Part shown: positions 61,501 to 64,000 of the stretch, in pieces
Layout of the letters: each line of letters starts with the position of its first letter
Position numbering within the stretch: the stretch's first letter is position 1
DNA from: Cladorhizidae sp. MBARI D1340-BT2
Taxonomy: Eukaryota; Porifera; Demospongiae; Poecilosclerida; Cladorhizidae
Assembly: GCA_028752905.1 (NCBI GenBank)
Contig: JAQNBH010000014.1
Coordinates: 29,039,825 to 29,103,824, forward strand
DNA: 64,000 nt
Direction of reading: 5' to 3'
Notes under the pieces: model-generated
Seen by the model: the letters and a program-made list of their open reading frames with translations, nothing else
Databases searched by the model: none
What the model was told of the DNA's origin: nothing
Position numbers and translations under genes: made by a program

Positions 61501-61749
61501 TAGCGCATATCGGTAGATAGCGCACACCATTTATATATGTGCTCCTAGTGAGTCATCGTTGCCTAACTCACTCACATGCTCTCCTTGGCAGCCCTGAACC
61601 GGCGAGAGCGCTGCTGGTTCATCTTGGCCCTGGGGGCGACACCATCAATGGCCATGTAGAGAACGCGCCTGGGGCGCACGATGTTGAAAATGCGGTCGAT
61701 GTACTCAAATATGGCGGCCATCATCTCTTCTTCATCCTTGGGGGCAGGC
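20411..61749 (-). CDS. XRN2: XRN2/Rat1 5'-to-3' exoribonuclease, partial gene of 14 exons
   Basis: The product is a nuclear, processive 5'-monophosphate-dependent exoribonuclease. In characterised eukaryotes it acts in torpedo termination of RNA polymerase II, rRNA and snoRNA 5' trimming, and RNA surveillance. The joined exons read about 654 codons without a stop, matching roughly residues 70-690 of the ~950-residue animal protein. Counting from the first whole codon, visible signatures are [17 protein letters not shown] (near 37-53), PGEGEHK (134-140) and GADAD (164-168), which carry acidic metal-binding residues, a CCHC knuckle (C196, C199, H204, C209), [11 protein letters not shown] (276-286), and the CWVLGYYYQ / [12 protein letters not shown] block (near 490-514). 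All intron phases are compatible. The N-terminal exon(s) with the first active-site aspartate and the C-terminal exons are outside the window. XRN1 is excluded by the knuckle and by better agreement with XRN2 throughout. Identification is from family knowledge, without a search. Confidence 0.96.
20524..21315. other. XRN2 intron, 792 bp, no array
   Basis: One of the few XRN2 introns without a tandem array or recognisable element. AT-rich unique sequence with a short repeated phrase (CAGT...GAATTAGTGTAGA) at about 21190-21235. Confidence 0.7.
21316..21472 (-). CDS. XRN2: XRN2 exon: IIDFYPTDF and [15 protein letters not shown]
   Basis: 52 codons plus one base, acceptor TCTCCTTTAG and donor GAAA|GTAAGG. 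It contains [20 protein letters not shown] and [16 protein letters not shown], strongly conserved in the family. Reading past the donor gives unrelated residues. Confidence 0.97.
21661..23035. repeat. 25-bp minisatellite
   Basis: About 55 copies of a 25-bp unit with core GGTAAGCTATGTCCTGCTCC. The main variants are GTCC/GACC and CTAAG/CTGAG. Each copy holds AAGGTAAG on the plus strand, which is antisense to XRN2. Located in the intron 21473-24033. Confidence 0.98.
23059..23273. repeat. 18-bp minisatellite
   Basis: About 12 copies of CACACCCATGCCCACCAG, some with CACCCTTTCC in place of CACCCATGCC. As 18 is a multiple of three, all frames stay open on both strands; these frames are not taken as genes. 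Confidence 0.95.
23274..24033. other. intron sequence, no gene seen
   Basis: Unique intron sequence between the 18-bp array and the next exon boundary, with a short G run near 23652. Several short open frames have no recognisable similarity. Confidence 0.5.
24034..24231 (-). CDS. XRN2: XRN2 exon: [16 protein letters not shown] and LEQLMGVFP
   Basis: 66 codons, phase 0 at both ends, acceptor CGCTTCAG and donor GAT|GTGAGT. It contains [33 protein letters not shown] and [13 protein letters not shown], all highly conserved in XRN proteins. Confidence 0.97.
24301..26411. repeat. 32-bp minisatellite
   Basis: About 65 copies of a 32-bp unit with core GTGACCCTTTACCTTGTGC followed by AACTCTCTATCCT. 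Copies are more diverged toward the right (25500-26400), with truncated and 34-bp units. It sits in the intron 24232-26715. Confidence 0.98.
26608..26672. repeat. TAG/AGT triplet microsatellite
   Basis: A run of about 20 AGT/TAG triplets close to the donor side of the exon 26716-26882. Confidence 0.95.
26716..26882 (-). CDS. XRN2: XRN2 exon: [21 protein letters not shown] to GYYYQ
   Basis: Two bases complete an aspartate codon, then 55 codons. The acceptor is CTGTGTGTAG and the donor CAG|GTGACT. The DSDSEPED acidic patch, [16 protein letters not shown] and [12 protein letters not shown] are diagnostic of the family. Its 5' edge resembles the unit of the CA-rich array immediately upstream. 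Confidence 0.96.
26895..28652. repeat. CA-rich minisatellite, 22-40 bp units
   Basis: About 60 units, each CACCTGGCTCACTATCC followed by a CA tract of variable length, so unit length varies. It fills almost the whole intron 26883-28679 and begins about a dozen bases from the acceptor of the exon 26716-26882. The long His/Thr-rich frames are by-products. Confidence 0.98.
28680..28875 (-). CDS. XRN2: XRN2 exon: [10 protein letters not shown] and QKRKRDDN
   Basis: 65 codons plus one base, acceptor CATTTTGCAG and donor [19 protein letters not shown] aligns with NPRQAAYEMR of vertebrate XRN2. A low-complexity Ser/Ala stretch follows, then a basic KRKRDD cluster that could act in nuclear import. 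Confidence 0.93.
29422..29602. mobile_element. 181-bp MITE with 16-bp perfect inverted repeats
   Basis: The ends are CAGGGTTTCATTTAGA and its exact reverse complement TCTAAATGAAACCCTG. The interior has several G runs and no coding capacity. The CAGGG terminus resembles hAT-type elements. A target duplication is not clear: the flanks read GCAAGT and GCAGGT. Confidence 0.75.
29718..29771 (-). CDS. XRN2: XRN2 exon: [18 protein letters not shown]
   Basis: A 54-bp exon, 18 codons, phase 0, with acceptor CTCTCCTCAG and donor AAG|GTGAGT. It corresponds to the poorly conserved proline-rich part that contains PAFTPSG in vertebrates. Support comes mainly from splice sites, phase and position between confirmed exons. 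Confidence 0.82.
29846..30606. repeat. about 47-bp minisatellite
   Basis: About 16 units of 47-51 bp with GGCTATAATGATATGCATAC and TGGTAGTGCCACATGTATTA, some shortened by loss of the ATAATGATATG part. Located in the intron 29772-30613 and reaching almost to the donor of the exon 30614-30702. Confidence 0.96.
30614..30702 (-). CDS. XRN2: XRN2 exon: basic linker [12 protein letters not shown] to KKRRNS
   Basis: Two bases complete a glycine codon, then 29 codons of a lysine- and arginine-rich stretch equivalent to the G(E)VED.IFKKR...KEKRKR linker of animal XRN2. The acceptor is GAACTAG and the donor AGT|GTAAGC. The acceptor has a weak pyrimidine tract; phase and homology still support it. Confidence 0.88.
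30848..31372. repeat. 58-69-bp tandem repeat
   Basis: About 8 units containing CAATAGCTCTATGGGGAC and CACACTGGACCAACACCACA. Length varies by presence or absence of an extra AGGTTGAAGT segment. Confidence 0.93.
31432..32272. repeat. 29-bp minisatellite
   Basis: About 29 copies of a 29-bp unit with core CTCCTGCATGCTGGTAGAGC followed by TTACTCTAG. Shares the intron 30703-32398 with the preceding repeat. Confidence 0.97.
32399..32456 (-). CDS. XRN2: XRN2 exon: [19 protein letters not shown]
   Basis: A short exon of 19 codons plus one base, with acceptor TCTCTGCAG and donor AAAAG|GTGCGC. It matches the GYLT..G.VNL.RVQMI segment of the family, follows the previous exon in phase 0, and hands on phase 1. 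Confidence 0.92.
32598..33318. repeat. telomere-like hexamer array
   Basis: A run of about 120 hexamers of form RRYTAG, mostly in the 18-bp order GGCTAG GATTAG AGCTAG. It overlaps TTAGGG-type telomere sequence in pattern but true tandem TTAGGG is not seen. It lies in the intron 32457-33659; the long Arg/Ala or Leu/Gly frames are by-products. Confidence 0.96.
33476..33650. repeat. about 31-bp repeat next to an exon donor
   Basis: About five imperfect copies containing ACACCCCTCACTAGTTC and CCTCAAGGAC, ending a few bases from the donor of the exon 33660-33797. Confidence 0.85.
33660..33797 (-). CDS. XRN2: XRN2 exon with [11 protein letters not shown] motif
   Basis: 46 codons, phase 0 at both ends, acceptor ACATGCAG and donor CAC|GTGAGA. 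It reads [12 protein letters not shown], then [20 protein letters not shown], then [14 protein letters not shown]. The aspartate in GND is one of the conserved catalytic acidic residues. Confidence 0.96.
34000..34262. repeat. about 27-bp repeat, TCCACATGACATGCATG
   Basis: About ten imperfect units containing TCCACATGACATGCATG and GCCATGC. Located in the intron 33798-35377. Confidence 0.92.
34507..34601. repeat. TG dinucleotide microsatellite
   Basis: TG repeat with scattered TATG interruptions. Confidence 0.97.
34817..34979. repeat. 40-bp repeat, four copies
   Basis: Four copies of a 40-bp unit with core GGCCAGCCATATAAGGG preceded by ACTGATRCCCTCACTTA; the last copy is slightly diverged. 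Confidence 0.93.
35174..35310. repeat. AAC-rich microsatellite
   Basis: Interrupted AAC/ACA triplets with A-rich spacers, in the same intron as the three repeats to its left. Confidence 0.92.
35378..35431 (-). CDS. XRN2: XRN2 exon: [18 protein letters not shown]
   Basis: A 54-bp exon of 18 codons, phase 0 at both ends, with acceptor TTTCCTCCAG and donor GAG|GTGAGC. It directly continues LRE of the previous exon and matches the YLEREL segment of the family. Confidence 0.92.
35505..35990. repeat. purine-only strand, GGAGAGGAGAACAGGAGG repeat
   Basis: About 480 bp that are almost purely A and G on the plus strand, made of about 28 imperfect 17-bp units (GGAGGGAGAGGAGAACA type). It fills most of the 633-bp intron 35432-36064. 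The XRN2 transcript would be pyrimidine-rich here. Confidence 0.96.
36065..36195 (-). CDS. XRN2: XRN2 exon: knuckle end and FDELA segment, GC donor
   Basis: The acceptor is CCTCACACAG. The exon adds two bases to the split glycine codon and then gives HTMSEC, completing the CCHC knuckle, followed by [12 protein letters not shown] and [12 protein letters not shown]. The donor is GAA|GCAAGT, a GC site with a good flanking consensus. 43 whole codons. Confidence 0.92.
36240..45748. repeat. 17-bp minisatellite, 9.5 kb
   Basis: About 545 copies of CAGGTGCAATATATCTA, differing almost only at one dinucleotide (GTGC, GTAC, GTGT). A mobile element interrupts it at 42477-42668. Seventeen is not a multiple of three and the unit has no stop in any plus frame, so three overlapping giant frames result; I do not call them genes. 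Located in the intron 36196-47448. Confidence 0.99.
42477..42668. mobile_element. 192-bp inverted-repeat element inserted in 17-bp array
   Basis: Ends CAGGGGTGTAT and ATACAACCCTG are inverted repeats with one mismatch. The flanking TACAGG occurs on both sides (42471-42476 and 42669-42674), a 6-bp duplication of array sequence. The interior has long C and G runs and TTCTCGCCCCCC repeated. Non-coding; the terminal CAGGG is hAT-like although a 6-bp duplication is unusual for hAT. Confidence 0.82.
45964..46673. mobile_element. 710-bp non-autonomous hAT-like element
   Basis: Left end CAGTGTTTGCATTTTACC pairs with the reverse complement of the right end, CAGAGTTCGCAGGTTTTACC. Flanks TGAGATAT and CGAGATAT agree at 7 of 8 bases, the 8-bp duplication expected of hAT. 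Both ends carry multiple copies of CTGGGTAAAACC or its complement. Inside is a TATTTAAAAGG box (46175-46186) about 70 bp before a short ATG frame (46251-46307), and AATAAA-type signals near 46370. This suggests a deletion derivative that kept promoter and tail but lost the transposase. Confidence 0.8.
46674..47448. other. intron sequence, no gene seen
   Basis: Unique sequence between the hAT-like element and the exon 47449-47680. A plus-strand frame of 96 codons (47061-47351) and an opposite one have no features I recognise. An ACAACCGGTTGT palindrome lies near 46770. Confidence 0.5.
47449..47680 (-). CDS. XRN2: XRN2 exon with catalytic EGEHK and GADAD motifs
   Basis: The acceptor is GTTGTCAG and the donor TTAG|GTCAGT. 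It has 77 codons plus one base. It contains [20 protein letters not shown], then [16 protein letters not shown], then [15 protein letters not shown], which supplies the first two cysteines of the zinc knuckle. The acidic residues in these motifs coordinate catalytic metal in the family. Confidence 0.97.
47681..48317. other. intron sequence, no gene seen
   Basis: Unique intron sequence. GCGGCCGAGTGC...GGGTTCCCATCC at about 47790-47835 vaguely recalls tRNA A and B boxes but is not supported as a SINE. Confidence 0.45.
48318..48352. repeat. GT microsatellite with G run
   Basis: A short GT tract followed by ten G residues. Confidence 0.9.
48392..48838. repeat. 20-bp minisatellite
   Basis: About 22 copies of CACACTCACACCATGCAAAC, with GCAAACC/GAAAACC and CACACT/CGCACT variants. 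Located in the intron 47681-55859. Confidence 0.97.
48972..49110. mobile_element. possible piggyBac-like end with three inverted-repeat boxes
   Basis: TTAA at 48972 is followed by CCCTTACAGGATGAG, the general form of a piggyBac-type terminus. Three boxes follow at 48992, 49035 and 49079; the middle one, GTCACGGATACGTGAC, is a near-perfect hairpin, and each is preceded by GAYGAGC. No matching opposite end or transposase was seen. Confidence 0.3.
49198..49232 (-). CDS. candidate terminal exon of a small nested gene
   Basis: After an acceptor-like CATGTAATAG, the sequence continues in phase from the exon-like block at 49815 and reads [11 protein letters not shown] then a stop. Very short, so chance is quite possible. 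Confidence 0.2.
49285..49806. repeat. 19-bp minisatellite
   Basis: About 27 copies of AATAGCCAGCTACTAATCT with ATAT/ATGT/ATCT variants. It separates two exon-like blocks on the minus strand. Confidence 0.97.
49815..49904 (-). CDS. candidate internal exon, unrecognised protein
   Basis: A 90-bp block bounded by a strong acceptor (poly-T then CAG) and a consensus donor GCG|GTAAGT. It is open in one frame only and reads [18 protein letters not shown] then [11 protein letters not shown]. It lies within an XRN2 intron but cannot belong to XRN2, whose flanking exons join without it. I do not recognise the protein. Confidence 0.35.
50018..50059 (-). CDS. candidate 42-bp exon
   Basis: Acceptor-like TTTTGTTTAG and donor CAG|GTATCT enclose 14 codons, [14 protein letters not shown], phase 0 at both ends. 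It could follow the block at 52118 in phase, but it does not join the 49815 block in phase. Confidence 0.2.
50092..52095. repeat. 27-bp minisatellite
   Basis: About 74 copies of a 27-bp unit with core CTAGTTCAACAAGAAACACT plus AGAATAG, with occasional 26- and 28-bp units. A block near 51337 recurs at 51769, 432 bp (16 units) later. The Val/Leu-rich minus-strand frames come from the divisible-by-three unit. Confidence 0.97.
52118..52220 (-). CDS. candidate exon ending at strong donor, unrecognised
   Basis: The block ends at the consensus donor CAG|GTAAGT and in phase 0 reads [20 protein letters not shown] then LSGQ. Upstream the frame closes at a TAA about 100 bp away; no clear acceptor or start codon is seen. 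Another frame is also open for part of the block, so the coding status is doubtful. Confidence 0.22.
52221..53189. other. intron sequence with repeated GTTACGCA-type motif
   Basis: No gene recognised. It holds four copies of a 15-bp motif (GTTATGCACGTTACA at 52796 and relatives at 52964, 53159 and 53173) directly before the broken gene at 53190. Confidence 0.5.
53190..54812 (-). pseudogene. decayed copy of a multicopy uncharacterised gene family
   Basis: Pieces appear in order on the minus strand. First a basic start ([24 protein letters not shown]), then [52 protein letters not shown] and CICQYHEDV with a cysteine cluster, then [15 protein letters not shown], and finally [18 protein letters not shown] with [10 protein letters not shown] recall this order from a repetitive family of unknown function in sponges, cnidarians and other animals, possibly transposon-borne. 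Breaks: a frameshift near 54670, in-frame stops near 54615 and 54426, a 19-bp tandem duplication near 53885-53920 that shifts frame, and absence of the expected central part between about 53540 and 53700. The locus lies inside an XRN2 intron on the same strand. Confidence 0.6.
54813..55589. other. intron sequence, no gene seen
   Basis: Unique intron sequence with two further copies of GTTAYGCACGTTACA (54891 and 55053). Short open frames on the minus strand show no recognisable similarity. Confidence 0.5.
55590..55856. repeat. CA and ATGCATG-rich simple repeat
   Basis: Mixed CACACA and ATGCATGCA repeats running directly up to the donor of the exon 55860-56061. Confidence 0.93.
55860..56061 (-). 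CDS. XRN2: XRN2 exon: [12 protein letters not shown] to AGWRGIK
   Basis: The acceptor is CTTGCAG and the donor AAG|GTGCGT. One base plus 67 codons; the split codon reads ATA (Ile). [12 protein letters not shown] matches the family exactly. The stretch before it ([11 protein letters not shown]) is diverged and replaces the usual FLPPEEIKER. Confidence 0.95.
56240..60858. repeat. 19-bp minisatellite, 4.6 kb
   Basis: About 243 copies of GGGAGCATGAGCTTGTTCT, with GCATGAG, GCGTGTG, GTGTGTG, GCTCATG and GCACGAC variants. Long blocks are duplicated. It fills most of the intron 56062-61575; its open frames on both strands are by-products of the stop-free unit. Confidence 0.99.
60859..61149. other. 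intron sequence, no gene seen
   Basis: About 290 bp of unique sequence between two arrays, with nothing recognisable. Confidence 0.6.
61150..61510. repeat. 28-bp minisatellite
   Basis: About 14 units with core AGCGATAGCACTGCTACGAC, several shortened to a GATAGGTGCTATGAC form. Located just before the donor of the exon 61576-61749. Confidence 0.94.
61576..61749 (-). CDS. XRN2: XRN2 exon: [10 protein letters not shown] to AAKES
   Basis: The exon follows the acceptor CCTCTCAG and ends at the donor AT|GTGAGT. It starts with one base that completes a split lysine codon and has 57 whole codons plus AT. It carries [16 protein letters not shown] and the [18 protein letters not shown] block, which binds the RNA 5' end region in XRN enzymes. 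It is the most 5' exon in the window. Confidence 0.96.
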
Positions 61750-62189
61750 CTGAGAGGACAAGACATGGAGAAGGGGCAATGAGAGTAGCAAACATGCGAG
61801 TATTGAAATATTCCACACCAAGAGAGGTTGCAAAAGAGAAGTGAAATATTGTGTATGCAACTATTTCACAGTGAACAACAAGAACTTCCTTATTTGGACA
61901 GCCACTGAGCACTCAGGGAGCTTCCTCGCACATCAAACGATTAACCATCATTAGTGCCTGCAGGCGCAAGCTTGGGAACATTCTTCACCAAAAAAAATTA
62001 CGATCAGACTAAAAACTGATTTAAATTATTATTATTTTACATTTGTAACTGCACATGCCCAGTAGACGCTCTAGTCATAAAACCTAACATCAGCTTGAGA
62101 AGAGAGTGAGCAAAAAGAAGGAAAACCTTTAAATGGCCGACGATCACAATTGCCAACACAAACGGCTTTCCCTGGCCTCTACTTCTGCT
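61750..62189. other. intron sequence, no gene seen
   Basis: Intron upstream of the most 5' visible XRN2 exon. No earlier XRN2 exon was found here or further right to 64000. Confidence 0.6.
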
Positions 62190-62700
62190 GATTCTGGAAA
62201 CTCTTCCTTGGAATCACTCGGTCTGAGGAGAGCTGCACAGGCACCTATGCTTGCCTGGAATCACTCTGTCTGAGGAGAGCTGTACAGGCACCTATGCTTA
62301 CCTGGAATCACTCTGTCTGAGGAGAGCTGCACACCTATGCTTGCCTGGAATCACTCTGCCTGAGGAGAGCTGCACACCTATGCTTACCTGGAATCACTCT
62401 GTCTGAGGAGAGCTGCTCAGCTTACCTGGAATCACTCTGTCTGAGGAGAGCTGCACACCTATGCTTGCCTGGAATCACTCTGTCTGGGGAGAGCTGCACA
62501 GGCACCTATGCTTACCTGGAATCACTCTGTCTGAGGAGAGCTGTACAGCTTACTTGGAATCACTCTGTCTGAGGAGAGCTGCACAGGCACCTATGCTTGC
62601 CTGGAATCACTCTGTCTGAGGAGAGCTGTACAGGCACCTATGCTTACCTGGAATCACTCTGTCTGAGGAGAGCTGCACAGGCACCTTTACTTGCCTGGAA
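62190..62700. repeat. about 47-bp minisatellite
   Basis: About 12 units of 36-47 bp with core GGAATCACTCTGTCTGAGGA, varying by loss of the CAGG part of the trailing segment. Confidence 0.95.
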
Positions 62701-63009
62701 TTGTTATGAATGTTTGCATCCGAGAAAGACTTGTTCCAGGTGGATTTCTTTGCTGGAAGTTATGCTGTGGACATGAGCGACGTAGCGATGCGTAGCTCTT
62801 GTTTGCTTACCTCAATGGAGCTGATTCTTACACACCACTGCAGCTTGTTATTCTGAAGAGTTTTAGTTGACAGAAAAGTTATAAATATAATTCAAACAGC
62901 TAAGGGGTGCTGAATTTCCAATTACCACCTTGTGTGGGCAAATATCATTTAGTCCCTATGCCCAGTGGGTTTATGCTCCAATTTCTCCCTTTATTTATAT
63001 TCTTGCATT
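62701..63009. other. unique spacer, nothing recognised
   Basis: About 300 bp of unique sequence between arrays; no XRN2 coding segment is present in it. Confidence 0.6.
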
Positions 63010-63205
63010 CTCCATTTTAACCTATTAATCCCTGCATTCCACTATTTTTAACCTATTTATCCCTGCATTCTACCTATTTTAAACCTATTTATCCCTGCAT
63101 TCCACTTATTTTTAACCTATTTATCCCTGCATTCTACCTATTTTAAACCTATTTATCCCTGCATTCCACTTATTTTTAACCTATTTATCCTGCATTCCAC
63201 CGTGA
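63010..63205. repeat. about 32-bp repeat, six copies
   Basis: Six units with core CCTATTTATCCCTGCATTCC alternating with AT-rich spacers. Confidence 0.92.
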
Positions 63206-63294
63206 AGCAATGGCAAGTGACACCTGGCAAGATCTTCCATAAACTTGCTAGTCTTGATCTCTAACACTACCATAAACAGTTCATCTTTAGGAGA

Positions 63295-64000
63295 GTATTC
63301 CCTTCTAAACCAGCACAGCATCTAGTGTTTGCATCATTCCCTTCTAAACCAGCACAGCATCTAGTGTCTGCATCATTCCCTTCTAAACCAGCACAGCATC
63401 TAGTCTCTGCATCATTCCCTTCTAAACCAGCACAGCATCTAGTGCCTGCATCATTCCCTTCTAAACCAGCACAGCATCTAGTGTCTGCATCATTCCCTTC
63501 TAAACCAGCACAGCATCTAGTGTCTGCATCATTCCCTTCTAAACCAGCACAGCATCTAGTGTCTGCATCATTCCCTTCTAAACCAGCACAGCATCTAGTG
63601 TCTGCATCATTCCCTTCTAAACCAGCACAGCATCTAGTCTCTGCATCATTCCCTTCTAAACCAGCACAGCATCTAGTGTCTGCATCATTCCCTTCTAAAC
63701 CAGCACAGCATCTAGTGTCTGCATCATTCCCTTCTAAACCAGTACAGCATCTAGTGTCTGCATCATTCCCTTCTAAACCAGCACAGTATCTAGTCTCTGC
63801 ATCATTCCCTTCTAAACCAGCACAGCATCTAGTGTCTGCATCATTCCCTTCTAAACCAGCACAGCATCTAGTGTCTGCATCATTCCCTTCTAAACCAGCA
63901 CAGCATCTAGTCTCTGCATCATTCCCTTCTAAACCAGCACAGCATCTAGTGTCTGCATCATTCCCTTCTAAACCAGCACAGCATCTAGTGTCTGCATCAT
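63295..64000. repeat. 39-bp minisatellite, continues off right edge
   Basis: About 18 copies of a 39-bp unit with core CATTCCCTTCTAAACCAGCA followed by CAGCATCTAGT, variants TGTCT/CTCT/TGCCT. Confidence 0.97.

Noticed and set aside
61750..64000. XRN2 first exon
   Set aside because: Searched for sequence able to encode the N-terminal FDNLYLDMNGIIH-type segment on the minus strand and found none; it must lie to the right of the window.

Overview
This is a eukaryotic, almost certainly animal, genomic window dominated by one gene. Fourteen consecutive coding exons on the minus strand (61749 down to 20411) encode the central two thirds of XRN2/Rat1, the nuclear 5'-to-3' exoribonuclease. All exon phases fit together, every junction has a usable splice site (one is GC-AG), and no stop or frameshift interrupts the roughly 654 codons, so the gene looks intact. 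The first coding exon(s) lie beyond the right edge and the C-terminal exons beyond the left edge. A metazoan-style CCHC knuckle is present. Together with the long intron-rich layout and a decayed copy of a repetitive gene family that I recall from sponges and cnidarians, this suggests an early-branching invertebrate (a sponge is my best guess). Species is not resolvable from this sequence.

Exons are only about 3 percent of the window. The introns, 0.6 to more than 20 kb long, are mostly tandem repeats, and nearly every intron holds its own unrelated minisatellite. From left to right: a 37-bp array of 18.5 kb (1-18539, continuing off the left edge) and a 43-bp array; 25-bp and 18-bp arrays; a 32-bp array; a CA-rich array whose unit resembles the adjoining XRN2 exon edge; 47-bp, 58-69-bp and 29-bp arrays; a telomere-like hexamer array; shorter arrays; a 9.5-kb 17-bp array (36240-45748); 20-, 19- and 27-bp arrays; a 4.6-kb 19-bp array; and 28-, 47-, 33- and 39-bp arrays running off the right edge. 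The long open reading frames in these arrays are a by-product of unit lengths and lack of stops. I do not regard them as genes.

The introns also hold mobile-element remains: a 192-bp inverted-repeat element inside the 17-bp array, a 710-bp hAT-like deletion derivative with 8-bp target duplications, a 181-bp element with perfect 16-bp inverted repeats, and a possible piggyBac-like end. The 8.2-kb intron 47681-55859 also carries a broken multicopy gene (53190-54812) and a few exon-like blocks (49198-52220) that might be a small nested or decayed gene. No tRNA, rRNA or CRISPR was found.
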